Shown in pieces: positions 42,180 through 52,156 of a stretch of 64,000 nt of DNA. Both the position numbers and the translations under genes were made by a program. How positions within the stretch are numbered: the first letter of the stretch is position 1; each line of letters starts with the position of its first letter. The stretch spans positions 1,922,001 through 1,986,000 of the forward strand of contig NZ_LR134117.1 of assembly GCF_900635445.1 (NCBI RefSeq), written 5' to 3'. The notes below the pieces were generated by a model that saw only the letters and a list, made by a program, of their open reading frames with translations, had not been told where the DNA came from and did no database searches. This DNA comes from Serratia odorifera. GTDB taxonomy: Bacteria > Pseudomonadota > Gammaproteobacteria > Enterobacterales > Enterobacteriaceae.

Positions 42180-42332
42180 AGCACCACAACCCGGCGCTTT
42201 CGCGCTGTGGCAGCGTTGGCTGCGAGATCTTCCTACGGTCGCCTGCTTGTGCGGCCGGCGGGGAATCCGCATCCCGGCGCTCATGCCGCCGTGTGAAATC
42301 CATTGGGTAACGGTCTGTATAACTGGAGAATA

Positions 42333-43628
42333 ATGATGACTACTCTGCGCAAACTCCCTCTGGCACTGGCTGTCGCCGCTGGTGTTCTCTCTTCATCAGC
42401 GATGGCGGTGGATTTTCATGGCTATGCACGTTCCGGCATTGGCTGGACCGGCAGCGGCGGTGAGCAGCAATGCTTCCAGGCTACCGGCGCCGGCAGCAAA
42501 TACCGTCTTGGCAACGAATGTGAAACCTACGCGGAATTAAAGCTGGGCCAGGAAGTCTGGAAAGACGGTGACAAGAGCTTCTACTTCGATACCAACCTGG
42601 CGTACTCGGTTTCACAGCGTTCCGACTGGGAAGACACCACGCCGGGGTTCCGTGAAGTGAATGTGCAGGGTAAAAACCTGATCGAATGGTTGCCTGGCTC
42701 CACGCTGTGGGCCGGTAAGCGCTTCTATCAGCGTCATGATGTCCACATGATCGACTTCTACTACTGGGATATCTCCGGCCCGGGCGCGGGTCTGGAAAAC
42801 GTGGATCTCGGTTTCGGCAAATTGTCGATGGCGGTAACCCGTAACGGCGAATCCGGCGGCTCTTACGGTTATCTGTATAACGAATGGGACGAGCGCCCAA
42901 CCGTCAATGACGTGTTTGACGTCCGTCTGGCCGGTCTGGAAACCAATCCGGGTGGTACGCTGGAGTTCGGCGTCGATTACGGTCGTGCCAACGTGCAGGA
43001 CGGTTACCATCTGGCCGACGGTGCCTCCAAGGACGGTTGGATGTTCACCGCGGAACATACGCAAAGCATCCTCAACGGCTACAACAAATTTGTGCTGCAA
43101 TACGCCTCTGACTCGATGACCTCACAGAATAATGGTCGTAACCAGGGCTCCAGCGTCGATAACAACGGCAATATGTTCCGCGTACTGGATCACGGCGCAA
43201 TTGATTTCAATGATAAATGGGCGCTGATGTACGTGGCGATGTATCAGGACATCGACCGAGACAATGATAACGGCAGCACCTGGTACACCGTGGGCGTGCG
43301 ACCAATGTACAAATGGACGCCGATCATGAGCACCTTGCTGGAAGCGGGTTATGACAACGTCAAGTCTCAGCGCACCGGCGATCGCAACGGTCAGTACAAA
43401 GTGACGCTGGCGCAGCAATGGCAGGCCGGCGACAGCATCTGGTCACGTCCGGCAATCCGCCTGTTCGCCACCTACGCCAAGTGGGATGAGAAGTGGGGTT
43501 ACGCCAACAGCGATTCCGGTTCGGCATATACCACCGGCACCGCCTACAGCGACAGCAGCGCCCACACCTTCAGCCGTGGCAATGACGATGAAGTCACCTT
43601 CGGCGCACAGATGGAAATCTGGTGGTAA
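42333..43628 (+). CDS. lamB: Maltoporin
   Basis: Outer-membrane trimeric porin for maltodextrins. The start MMTTLRKLPLALAVAAGV at 42333 follows CTGGAGA; an upstream GTG at 42303 is unlikely. The signal peptide is cut at SSAMA-VDFHGYARSGIGW. 431 residues against 446 in E. coli; the differences lie in the outer loops. The terminal strand ends in EVTFGAQMEIWW with the C-terminal aromatic needed for BAM-dependent insertion. It lies 153 bases after malK with a GC-rich hairpin region between, as in E. coli. Confidence 0.98.
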   Translation: MMTTLRKLPLALAVAAGVLSSSAMAVDFHGYARSGIGWTGSGGEQQCFQATGAGSKYRLGNECETYAELKLGQEVWKDGDKSFYFDTNLAYSVSQRSDWEDTTPGFREVNVQGKNLIEWLPGSTLWAGKRFYQRHDVHMIDFYYWDISGPGAGLENVDLGFGKLSMAVTRNGESGGSYGYLYNEWDERPTVNDVFDVRLAGLETNPGGTLEFGVDYGRANVQDGYHLADGASKDGWMFTAEHTQSILNGYNKFVLQYASDSMTSQNNGRNQGSSVDNNGNMFRVLDHGAIDFNDKWALMYVAMYQDIDRDNDNGSTWYTVGVRPMYKWTPIMSTLLEAGYDNVKSQRTGDRNGQYKVTLAQQWQAGDSIWSRPAIRLFATYAKWDEKWGYANSDSGSAYTTGTAYSDSSAHTFSRGNDDEVTFGAQMEIWW

Positions 43629-43727
43629 TACCGGCACGGTGGGAAGACGCCTGCGCCTCTTCCCGTCACTGATTACCGGCAGCGTGGCGCTTGCCTGCCC
43701 GCTGCCGGCATGAATGGGGATATAACA

Positions 43728-44618
43728 ATGAAAAAAAATCTGTTGTCACTCTGCCTGTCCGTGGCGCTGTCGATCGGTATGCCGCTGATGGCCAACGCCG
43801 CTACCCCGGCCAATGTCTCCGTGGCACCGGCGATTGGCGCCGCTACGTTGCAAAGCCTGCCCTGGCAACCGCTGGTACCACCTGTCAGCCAGGATGTGAA
43901 GCTGGATAGCGTCAGCCCGCAAATCAATCAGGGCGATATTCAAGGGGCGGTGGCGGCCTATACGCTGCCGGCCGACCGTGGATCGCTGGAAATCACCCTG
44001 AGCAGCATTGCCAAAGACAATGCGCTTTATGCGCCGAGCGTGCTGGTGCTGGATGAGCATCAGCGACCGGCCGCCTATTACCCAAGCAGTTATTTCGCGT
44101 ATCAACCGCCGGGCGTGATGTCAGCCGATCGGTTGGAAGGCACCCTGAAGCTGACGCCGGCGCTGGGTCAAAAGCAAATCTATCTGCTGGTGTATACCAC
44201 CCGCCAGGATTTGAGCAAAACCACGCAACTGACCAACCCGGCGAAGGCGTATGCGCGCGGCGTGGGTAATGCGGTGCCGGATATTCCCGATCCTATTGCC
44301 CGTCACACCACCTCCGGTCAGTTGAAACTGAAAGTCACCGCCGAGCAGGGGACCGGCAACGTGATGATCGGCATGCTGCAATCTGCGCCGGCAGCGGCGC
44401 CGGTGGTGGTGGGCACCAACGCCCCTGCGGCCAGTGCGCCTGCGAAACCGGCCGAGCCGATGCTGAATGATACCGAAAGTTACTTTAACAACGGTATTCG
44501 CCAGGCGGTGAAGGCGGGGGATATCGACAAGGCGCTAAAACTGATGAATGAAGCTGAAAAACTGGGTTCGTCCACCGCGCGTGAAACCTTTATCAGCAGC
44601 GTGAAAGGCAAGGGGTAG
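43728..44618 (+). CDS. malM: Maltose operon periplasmic protein MalM
   Basis: Periplasmic protein of the maltose regulon with no known enzymatic role. 296 residues (E. coli 306). The signal peptide ends near GMPLMANA-ATPANVS. Conserved parts are LPWQPLVPPVSQDVKLD, AYTLPADRGSLEITL and the C-terminal ESYFNNGIRQAVKAGDIDKA. An Ala/Pro-rich linker (residues 228-248) joins the two parts. Last gene of the malK operon, 99 bases after lamB. Confidence 0.95.
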   Translation: MKKNLLSLCLSVALSIGMPLMANAATPANVSVAPAIGAATLQSLPWQPLVPPVSQDVKLDSVSPQINQGDIQGAVAAYTLPADRGSLEITLSSIAKDNALYAPSVLVLDEHQRPAAYYPSSYFAYQPPGVMSADRLEGTLKLTPALGQKQIYLLVYTTRQDLSKTTQLTNPAKAYARGVGNAVPDIPDPIARHTTSGQLKLKVTAEQGTGNVMIGMLQSAPAAAPVVVGTNAPAASAPAKPAEPMLNDTESYFNNGIRQAVKAGDIDKALKLMNEAEKLGSSTARETFISSVKGKG

Positions 44619-44650
44619 TACCCCACGCTGTCGATGCTGGCTCGATGACT

Positions 44651-44674
44651 GGTGCGCCTCGGCGCACCTTTTTT
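44651..44674 (+). terminator. malK operon terminator
   Basis: Perfect stem GGTGCGCC / GGCGCACC, TC loop, then TTTTTT, 32 bases after malM. Confidence 0.93.
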
Positions 44675-44868
44675 CGTCGCTGCCGGTTGACCGTCACCGG
44701 CGCAGTTATACTGCGCCTTCCCATGCCCTGCATGGCGATAACCCGCCGTCCCCTCATTGAATCACCCTGCCGCTTTTGCTTTTCTGCGTTACAATGGTCT
44801 CCTGTTAACAGTTTGTATAGTCTGGCGCGCGCGGCCGGTTTCGCGCGCTGCTGATGTGGAGTAGATCA

Positions 44869-45393
44869 ATGTCTGGCACTAGCGAATCCATCCTGCCTCC
44901 GCTGGAATGGCTCACCGCACCGCACTCTGAGGTTCCCGCCGCGGTTAATGATTGGTTAATGGAGCTGGGCTCGATGACCCGACGCTTCGAACGGCATTGC
45001 CAACGGGTGCATGTTGAACCGCAGCGCGAAGGCTTTATCAGCCGCGCCGAACTGGGTGACGAAGCGGAACACCTGCCGGAAAGCCCTCGTTATTGGCTGC
45101 GTGAAATCGTCCTGCTGGGCGACAACCAACCCTGGCTGTTGGGGCGCACGGTGATCCCACTGGAAACGCTGACCGGTCCCGATCAGGCGCTGGTCGATCT
45201 GGGCACCGTGCCGTTGGGGCGCTACCTGTTCAGCAGTGACGCGCTGACGCGTGATTATATTCATATCGGTCGGCAAGACGATTTGTGGGCGCGTCGCTCG
45301 CGGCTGCGTCTGGCGGGCAAACCGCTGCTGCTGACCGAGCTGTTTTTACCCGCATCGCCGATTTATACGGTGAACCGCGTCGATCCGGCGTGA
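44869..45393 (+). CDS. ubiC: Chorismate pyruvate-lyase
   Basis: Converts chorismate to 4-hydroxybenzoate and pyruvate, the first committed step of ubiquinone synthesis. The ATG at 44869 (MSGTSESILPPLEWL) follows GGAG and gives 174 residues (E. coli 165). Conserved segments: WLREIVLLGDNQPWLLGRTV, with the arginines that bind the product, and LLLTELFLP near the end, with the active-site glutamate. It precedes ubiA by 17 bases in a two-gene operon. Confidence 0.95.
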   Translation: MSGTSESILPPLEWLTAPHSEVPAAVNDWLMELGSMTRRFERHCQRVHVEPQREGFISRAELGDEAEHLPESPRYWLREIVLLGDNQPWLLGRTVIPLETLTGPDQALVDLGTVPLGRYLFSSDALTRDYIHIGRQDDLWARRSRLRLAGKPLLLTELFLPASPIYTVNRVDPA

Positions 45394-45410
45394 TGAGGAG
45401 AGCAGAGAAC

Positions 45411-46278
45411 GTGGAAGGAAGCGTGAAGCAAAGTAAATGGCAGGCATACTGCCATCTGATGCGCATTGACAAGCCGATCGGTACCCTGCTGTTGCTGTGG
45501 CCGACGTTATGGGCGCTGTGGCTGGCGGGACAAGGTATTCCACCGGTATCCATTCTGCTGGTATTTGTATTGGGCGTGTTTCTGATGCGGGCGGCCGGCT
45601 GCGTGGTGAATGATTTTGCCGATCGAGATTTCGACGGTCATGTCAAACGTACCGCCAAACGGCCGTTACCGAGCGGCCGCGTCAGCGTAAAAGAGGCCAA
45701 AATCCTGTTCGTAACGCTGGTGCTGGTGTCCTTTGCCCTGGTGCTGACGCTGAACGCCATGACCATCTGGCTGTCGTTGGCGGCGCTGGCGCTGGCCTGG
45801 ATTTATCCGTTTATGAAACGGGTCAGCAACCTGCCGCAGGTGGTGCTGGGCGCGGCGTTCGGCTGGGGGATCCCAATGGCCTTTGCGGCGGTCAGCGAAG
45901 CCTTGCCGCTGAGCTGCTGGCTGTTGCTGTTGGCGAATATCTGCTGGACGGTAGCGTACGATACGCTGTATGCGATGGTCGATCGTGACGACGACCTGAA
46001 AAATCGGCATCAAGTCCACTGCCGTGCTGTTTGGCCGCCATGACAAGCTGATCGTCGGCCTGTTGCAGTTCGCCACGCTGTTACTGTTGCTGTCGGTCGG
46101 CTATCTGTCGCAGTTGGGTGGCGCGTTTTATTGGTCGCTGCTGCTGGCGGGGGCGCTGTTTATTCATCAGCAACGGCAGATCGCCACGCGCGATCGCGAT
46201 GCCTGCTTCCGGGCGTTTTTGCATAACAACTACGTTGGGTTGGTGGTGTTTATCGGTATCGCGCTGAGCTATATCTGA
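45411..46278 (+). CDS. ubiA: 4-hydroxybenzoate octaprenyltransferase, one-base insertion
   Basis: Membrane prenyltransferase that joins octaprenyl diphosphate to 4-hydroxybenzoate. The GTG at 45411 aligns with the E. coli start; GAGGAG lies upstream. Aspartate-rich motifs NDFADRDFDGHVKRT and DTLYAMVDRDDD are intact, in a protein with 8-9 helices. The frame breaks right after DDDLK: the A run at 45999-46003 has one A too many, giving a stop at 46043. Removing it restores IGIKSTAVLFGRHDKLIVG and a 288-residue protein (E. coli 290) ending LSYI. Probably a sequence error, since ubiA is needed for respiration. Confidence 0.93.
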
Positions 46279-46304
46279 CGCGCTGACGCCATAAACGATG
46301 CAGA

Positions 46305-46334
46305 TAAAAAAGGCACCCGCGTGGGTGCCTTCTT
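46305..46334. terminator. Bidirectional terminator between ubiA and plsB
   Basis: Stem AGGCACCC / GGGTGCCT (46311-46318, 46323-46330) flanked by A6 on the left and TTCTTC on the right. It is strongest in the minus direction, for plsB. Confidence 0.85.
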
Positions 46335-46349
46335 CGTGGTAACGACCGA

Positions 46350-48815
46350 TTACTCGTCTTCTTTGGGCTCTTCCACCGCTGGCGGCAAGGCGTTTCCGTC
46401 CGCCGGCAGGCTGACGCTCTCAATGGTCAACTTGATTTCCGGCGTGATCAGATCGCTCAACATGCTGTAAACCTCCATGGTGTGCTCACGGATCGCATCG
46501 CCGATATCATTGATATAGCCTTCGGCGCGCAGCGTGGCCACCAGGGTGGAAAATACCGCCTTGTCGAAGAACTCCGGGGCGTTGATGCCGTGCAGTACCG
46601 ACAGACGCTGCGCCATGATACGGCTCTCTTTCTCCAGCGCGCCACGGTTGATGCTCGGGTTGGCGCTCAGGATCGACAGCGTGATGGCGTAGCGTTGCAG
46701 CGTTTCACGCACGCCGGCAGCCAGCAATTGCAGCGGACGAATGCGTGCCGAGTTGAGCACCAGCTCCTCGCCCTGGTCGCAGATCAACCGCTGGCGAGCC
46801 AGTTCGTCGACCAACGTATTCAACACCGCCGGCAATTGGTCGGTATCGTAATGCAGGAACAGTTCAGCTTTCAGCATCGGATAAATCAGGCTGATTTGGC
46901 GTAACAGTTCGCTGCGCGAGACGCGGCGATGGTGCATCACGATAGAGGCGATCAGCGACGGCAATACCAGCAAATGATGGATATTGTTGCGGTAATAGGT
47001 CATCAACACCGCCTGCTCGCGTGGCAGAATGATGATATCGCCGATGTTGTCCTTCTCTACCTCGAACTTGTTCATGTTGAGCGCGTGATCCAGCAACGCC
47101 TCTGCCGACTGCTGCGGCACGGTGACATCACTGGCGTAAGGCACGTTGCGCATCAGCTGCAGGTAGCACTCCAGTTGCTCAATCAACTGCTCGCGTGTCA
47201 GCGAACGCTGGCGTGAAGCCAGCAGTGCAGTGGAGCACAGATTCATGGCGTTGGCGGCGGCGGCATTGTTGATACGTACCATGATCTTGCCAGCCAGATC
47301 GTTGACCGTTGGTGTCAGCCAGCTTGGACGCTGTGCTTCGATCGGGTCGATCGACTCCCGCCACTGCGGCACGTGCTGATTGAGGTACGAGGTCAACGGC
47401 AATGGATCGCCAAAGTTGACGTAACCCTGGCCGAGGTTGCGCAGTTTACGCAGACCGCGCAGCATCTGCAGCAGGCTTTCTTTTTCTTTGGTGGCACCAC
47501 GCAGTTCTTTGGCGTAGGTACCGACTTCCATCACGTGTTCGTAACCGATGTAGATCGGCACCAGGGTAATCGGGCGGGTGCCGCCGCGCAGCATCGCCTG
47601 GATGGTCATCGACAGGGTGCCGGTTTTGGGTTCCAGCAGGCGTCCGGTACGCGAACGACCGCCTTCAACGAAGTATTCCACCGAGTAGCCGCGGGTGAAC
47701 AGTTCGCCGAGGTACTCGCGAAACACCGTCGAGTAGAGCTTGTTGCCCTTGAAGGTGCGGCGAATAAAGAACGCGCCCAGACGGCGGAAGATCGGCCCGG
47801 CCGGCCAGAAGTTAAGATTGATACCGGCGGCAATGTGCGGCGGTACCAGCCCCTGGTGGTACAGCACGTAAGACAGCAGCAGGTAATCCATATGGCTGCG
47901 GTGGCATGGCACATAGACGATTTCATGCCCGTCCTGCGCCAGCTGGCGCACGCGTTCGGCGTTGGTGACGTTGAGGCCCTGATACAAGCGGTTCCAGGTC
48001 CAGCTCAGCACGCGATCCGACAGGCGCACCGTTTCGTAAGAGAAGTCTGCCGCGATCTCTTCCATCAGCGCAATGGCGTTCTGCTGGGCCTTCTCGTGCG
48101 AAATCTTTTTGTTGCGTGCTTCGTCTTCTACCGCTTTTTCAATCGCTTTGGACGCCAGCAGCTTGTTGAACAGATCCTGACGTGCAGGCAGGCTAGGCCC
48201 GACTGCCGCCAGACGCTGCCGTGAAAAGTGCATGCGCGCCACGCGCGCCAGCTTTTGCGCGATAATCTTGTCGGTACCGTGCTCGGTCGCCATGCGGCGC
48301 AGAGACACCGTATTGGAGAAACGCACAAAACTGTCGCGTCCCAGCCACAGTACGGCAAAGAACTTCTGCACACCGTTCAGTAGACGCAGATGCGGCGTAC
48401 CGTGGCTTTCGCGCCCCGGCGAACGGCCAAACATCACCGAAACCGGCAGCATCTGAATATCGAGATCCGGATTGTTGCGGTGCAGGTCGAGATAATCGTG
48501 GAACAGTTTTACCGACTCTTCTTTCGGCGTGTAGTAGCGGAATACGCGCGGGCCATCGTGGATAAACACGTAGCTCGGCAGTACGGCGCCGTCGATCTCC
48601 AACGGAGTGAGCGGATCGGGCAGATCCTGCGCCAGGCACTGGGTGCGCAGCGTCAGTAAATCCGCCTTGGAATTATAAGGTAAAACATACAAAATCGGCC
48701 GTGAGGGATCCAACCCTAACTCCGTGACCGGATCTGAAGGGATAACCTTACTTCTTACCAACAGTTTTAGTGGTAAATTCAATAATTTATAATAAATTTT
48801 ACGCCAACCTGACAT
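46350..48815 (-). CDS. plsB: Glycerol-3-phosphate acyltransferase
   Basis: Inner-membrane enzyme that starts phospholipid synthesis by acylating glycerol-3-phosphate. The ATG at 48815 (MSGWRKIYYKLLNLPLKLLV) matches the E. coli start; an earlier in-frame codon at 48851 is not conserved. 821 residues (E. coli 807). Acyltransferase blocks in order: VPCHRSHMDYLLLSYVL (HX4D), FIRRTFKGNKLYSTVFREY, FVEGGRSRTGRLL and TLVPIYIGYEHVMEV. An acidic tail ends AVEEPKEDE. It is divergent from dgkA, another phospholipid gene, 128 bases away. Confidence 0.98.
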   Translation of the reverse strand: MSGWRKIYYKLLNLPLKLLVRSKVIPSDPVTELGLDPSRPILYVLPYNSKADLLTLRTQCLAQDLPDPLTPLEIDGAVLPSYVFIHDGPRVFRYYTPKEESVKLFHDYLDLHRNNPDLDIQMLPVSVMFGRSPGRESHGTPHLRLLNGVQKFFAVLWLGRDSFVRFSNTVSLRRMATEHGTDKIIAQKLARVARMHFSRQRLAAVGPSLPARQDLFNKLLASKAIEKAVEDEARNKKISHEKAQQNAIALMEEIAADFSYETVRLSDRVLSWTWNRLYQGLNVTNAERVRQLAQDGHEIVYVPCHRSHMDYLLLSYVLYHQGLVPPHIAAGINLNFWPAGPIFRRLGAFFIRRTFKGNKLYSTVFREYLGELFTRGYSVEYFVEGGRSRTGRLLEPKTGTLSMTIQAMLRGGTRPITLVPIYIGYEHVMEVGTYAKELRGATKEKESLLQMLRGLRKLRNLGQGYVNFGDPLPLTSYLNQHVPQWRESIDPIEAQRPSWLTPTVNDLAGKIMVRINNAAAANAMNLCSTALLASRQRSLTREQLIEQLECYLQLMRNVPYASDVTVPQQSAEALLDHALNMNKFEVEKDNIGDIIILPREQAVLMTYYRNNIHHLLVLPSLIASIVMHHRRVSRSELLRQISLIYPMLKAELFLHYDTDQLPAVLNTLVDELARQRLICDQGEELVLNSARIRPLQLLAAGVRETLQRYAITLSILSANPSINRGALEKESRIMAQRLSVLHGINAPEFFDKAVFSTLVATLRAEGYINDIGDAIREHTMEVYSMLSDLITPEIKLTIESVSLPADGNALPPAVEEPKEDE

Positions 48816-48943
48816 AACAACGTGAAGCCTCTTGTTAGCAATGCGCCGCAAGCATACCAGAAACCGGGTAGCAGATCTGTGGTGTTAAAAAAACCAGAGC
48901 CGTTAAGATTATGACTTATCACTTATAAAAGGCACACCGCAAC

Positions 48944-49312
48944 ATGGCAAATCAAGCAACCGGTTTGACTCGCGTCATCAAAGCTTTCGGATATTCCTAT
49001 AAGGGATTGACCGCCGCCTGGCAGCATGAAGCCGCGTTTCGCCAGGAACTGGTGGCGACCGTGCTGGCCATCATACTGGCGATTTGGCTGGATGTGGGTG
49101 CGATAGCGCGCATTTTATTGATCGGTTCGGTGGTACTGGTGATGATTGTCGAAATGCTCAACAGTGCGATTGAGGCGATCGTCGATCGCATCGGCACTGA
49201 ACACCACGAGCTTTCCGGCCGCGCCAAGGACATGGGCTCGGCGGCGGTGTCGCTGGCGATTGCACTGGCGCTGTTTGTCTGGGTCAGCGTACTGTGGCAA
49301 TACCTGGTTTGA
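48944..49312 (+). CDS. dgkA: Diacylglycerol kinase
   Basis: Small inner-membrane trimeric kinase that recycles diacylglycerol to phosphatidic acid. 122 residues, as in E. coli, with three hydrophobic helices. The conserved catalytic stretch VEMLNSAIEAIVDRIG and the amphipathic N-terminal helix (GYSYKGLTAAWQHEAAFRQE) are intact. It lies between plsB and lexA, as in E. coli. Confidence 0.98.
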   Translation: MANQATGLTRVIKAFGYSYKGLTAAWQHEAAFRQELVATVLAIILAIWLDVGAIARILLIGSVVLVMIVEMLNSAIEAIVDRIGTEHHELSGRAKDMGSAAVSLAIALALFVWVSVLWQYLV

Positions 49313-49391
49313 GCGGCAGGCAATCGATGTTGCGCAGCACCTCGCTAATCCCTGATTTTTATTCATTCTCCAGTTCCCAATCCACGTTCAC

Positions 49392-49428
49392 CTGTATATA
49401 CTCACAGCAAGACTGTATAAACAAACAG
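49392..49428 (+). promoter_or_regulatory. Two LexA (SOS) boxes upstream of lexA
   Basis: CTGTATATACTCACAG (49392-49407) and CTGTATAAACAAACAG (49413-49428), 21 bases apart, nine bases before the lexA ATG. Both have CTG-N10-CAG. The double box matches the autoregulated E. coli lexA promoter. Confidence 0.95.
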
Positions 49429-49436
49429 GGGGCGGA

Positions 49437-50044
49437 ATGAAAGCATTAACTACCAGACAGCAAGAGGTCTACGACCTGATTCGCGATCATATTTCGCAGA
49501 CGGGCATGCCGCCAACGCGTGCCGAGATCGCGCTGCGTCTGGGGTTCCGCTCGCCTAATGCCGCTGAAGAACACCTCAAGGCCCTGGCGCGCAAAGGCGT
49601 CATCGAAATCGTCTCCGGCGCCTCGCGCGGCATTCGTCTGCTGATGGAAGATGAAGACGGCCTGCCGCTGATTGGCCGGGTGGCCGCCGGTGAGCCACTG
49701 CTGGCGCAGCAGCATATCGAAGGGCACTACAAGGTCGATCCTTCGCTCTTCAAGCCAAACGCAGACTTCCTGCTGCGGGTCAATGGCATGTCGATGCGCG
49801 ATATCGGCATTCTCGACGGCGACTTGCTGGCGGTGCATAAAACCCAGGACGTGCGTAACGGCCAGGTGGTGGTGGCGCGCATTGAAGACGAAGTCACCGT
49901 CAACGCCTGAAAAAACACGGTAATGTGGTAGAGTTATTACCGGAAAACAGTGAGTTTCAACCGATTGTGGTCGATCTTCGTCAGCAGAACTTCACCATTG
50001 AAGGCCTGGCCGTCGGCGTCATTCGCAACGGTGATTGGATCTAA
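49437..50044 (+). CDS. lexA: SOS repressor LexA, frameshifted at the catalytic lysine codon
   Basis: Represses SOS genes until RecA-stimulated self-cleavage. The winged helix (PPTRAEIALRLGFRSPNAAEEH), the cleavage-site region (RVAAGEPLLAQQHIEGHYKV; scissile Ala-Gly) and the catalytic serine (RVNGMSMRDIG) are present. At residue 156 the sequence reads GTCAACGCC where GTC AAA CGC is expected. One A is missing, so the catalytic Lys156 is lost and the frame stops at 49910. The shifted frame continues KKHGNVVELLPENSEFQPIV and ends VIRNGDWI at 50044. Restored length is 202 residues, as in E. coli. An error is likelier than a real non-cleavable mutant. Confidence 0.92.
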
Positions 50045-50188
50045 CTCGCAGTCCCCCGAACCTAATCGCCTCAGCCCGTTCTGGGGCGATGCCATCGTCA
50101 AAACATCACCATACCCAAGAGCTTTCAAGGCGTAGCCGGTAAATCGCTCCCCTTGCCAGAGCGTGGGTACCTACGGGAACATGTTACT

Positions 50189-51535
50189 ATGCGCCTGCTT
50201 GCCACTTTCACCAGCGATACCGACAAAGCCCTGTGGCGTCTGGCGCTGCCGATGATCTTTTCCAATATCACCGTACCGCTGCTGGGGTTGGTGGATACGG
50301 CGGTGATTGGTCATCTCGACAGCCCGAACTATCTGGGGGGCGTGGCGATCGGTTCGATGGCAACCAGCTTCCTGTTCATGCTGTTACTGTTCCTGCGCAT
50401 GAGTACCACCGGGCTGGCCGCGCAGGCGCTGGGGGCGCAAAATCCCCTGGCACTGGCGCGCGCCTTCATGCAACCGCTGATGCTGGCGCTACTGGCTGGT
50501 TTGGCCATTGTGCTGCTGCGTCATCCGTTGATCGACCTGGCGTTGAGCATCGTCGGTGGCGACGCCGAGGTGTTGGCGCAGGCCCGGCTGTTCCTGGAAA
50601 TCCGCTGGCTGAGCGCGCCGGCCGCCTTGGCAAACCTGGTATTACTGGGCTGGCTGCTGGGCGTGCAGTACGTGCGCGCGCCGGTGATCCTGCTGATCGT
50701 CGGCCAACCTGCTGAATATTGTACTGGATATCTGGTTGGTGATGGGGCTGGGCTGGAACGTGCAGGGCGCAGCCACCGCCACCGCCATTGCCGAATATGC
50801 CACGCTGCTACTGGGGTTGTGGCTCAGTTGGCGGGTGATGCGCCTGCGTGGTATTACACCGGCAATGCTGCGCCACGCCTGGCGTGGCAATCTGCGTCGC
50901 CTGCTGGCGCTCAACCGCGACATCATGCTGCGATCGCTATTGCTGCAGCTGTGCTTTGCCTCGTTGACCATCTTTGGCGCACGTCTCGGCAGCGAGGTGG
51001 TGGCGGTAAATGCGGTACTGATGAACCTGCTGACCTTTACCGCCTATGCGCTGGACGGTTTTGCCTATGCCGTTGAGGCGCATCCGGCCATGCTTATGGG
51101 GCAAGGGACGATCGACAGCTGCGACGCATCTGGCGTGCGGCATGTCGGCAGGCATGTATGGTGGCGCTGGGCTTCGCGCTGATTTATGCCGTCGCCGGCC
51201 AGCACATCGTTGCTGCGCTGACGTCGTTGCCGGAGCTGCGCGCCCTGGCCAACCTCTATCTGCCGTGGCAGGTGCTATTGCCGCTGGCGGGCGTGTGGTG
51301 TTATTTGCTGGATGGTATGTTTATCGGCGCCACGCGCGGCGCGGAGATGCGTAATAGTATGGCGGTCGCCGCCGCCGGGTATGGCCTGACGCTGTTCACC
51401 CTGCCATGGTTGGGTAACCACGGTTTGTGGCTGGCCTTGGCGGTGTTTCTCGGCCTGCGTGGCCTGGCATTAGGCTGGGTTTGGCACCGGCACAGCGTGA
51501 ATGGCACCTGGTTTGCCCACGCCGGTAGCCACTGA
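50189..51535 (+). CDS. dinF: MATE-family efflux protein DinF, with a compensating pair of frameshifts
   Basis: SOS-co-regulated multidrug/toxin-extrusion transporter downstream of lexA. The ATG at 50189 follows ACGGGAAC; the N-terminus (TDKALWRLALPMIFSNITVP) and C-terminus match E. coli DinF (459 residues). Around 50703 one C too many (GGCCAACCTG) shifts the frame; the conserved NLLNIVLDIWLVMGLGWNVQ continues in the +1 frame. Near 51078 one T is missing (CATCCGG for CATTCCGG), which restores the frame at SGHAYGARDDRQLRRIW. Corrected length is about 448 residues with 12 helices. Both shifts look like sequence errors. Confidence 0.9.
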
Positions 51536-51845
51536 CTTTGGCTATTCATTAGTTTCTTTGCTGTATTTTTTGCTTTTTGTTTATATCTGGTTACATTCCA
51601 CCTTGATGCTGGAGCGGCGTTTAGTTACTGTTTTGTCGATTTTTATCTGTAATTTGGTTTGTTAATGGTTTTTTGAACTGGTATTTTCCGTCGTTTGGTT
51701 GTCGGTGACTATAATTAGTCACGTGGCTGGCGAGTTATACGGTGATTTTATATTGCTGAGATAGCGTTAAATGGCCATAAATTTTAATCAGTTGGCGCCA
51801 GCCCGATTTATCTAAAACTGACTAACCACAGGTAACGGAGAGATT
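51536..51845. other. AT-rich intergenic region between dinF and yjbJ
   Basis: No gene is seen in these 310 bases. The one notable structure is a 7-bp dyad, GTGACTA-TAAT-TAGTCAC (51705-51722), about 125 bases before yjbJ, which may be an operator. A good Shine-Dalgarno (AACGGAGA) precedes yjbJ. Confidence 0.5.
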
Positions 51846-52055
51846 ATGAACACAGATCAAGCCGACGGTAACTGGAAGCAGTTTAAAGGTAAAGTGAAGG
51901 AACAGTGGGGCAAGCTGACCGATGACGATCTGACGGTCATTGAAGGGAAACGTGAACAGCTTGTCGGTAAAATACAGGAACGTTACGGCTACCAGAGGGC
52001 GGCGGCCGAAGAAGAGGTCAAAGCCTGGGAAGATCAGAACAAGTATCGCTGGTAA
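51846..52055 (+). CDS. yjbJ: CsbD-family stress protein YjbJ
   Basis: A 69-residue soluble, charged, helical protein. It matches E. coli YjbJ almost throughout (GNWKQFKGKVKEQWGKLTDD, LVGKIQERYGYQ, NKYRW at the end). CsbD-family proteins are abundant in stationary phase and under stress; their molecular role is unknown. The position between dinF and zur is the same as in E. coli. Confidence 0.95.
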   Translation: MNTDQADGNWKQFKGKVKEQWGKLTDDDLTVIEGKREQLVGKIQERYGYQRAAAEEEVKAWEDQNKYRW

Positions 52056-52156
52056 TCCGATCCGCCCCGCGGTTGAACGCGGCGCTTTGACACCCCTTGG
52101 GCCAGCGTTCCCCCCTAGACGTCTTGGCCCATAGGTACAGGGACGTACCTGCCTGA

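Noticed and set aside
47373..48224. 283-codon open frame antisense to plsB
   Set aside because: Shadow of plsB with His/Gln/Arg-rich composition.
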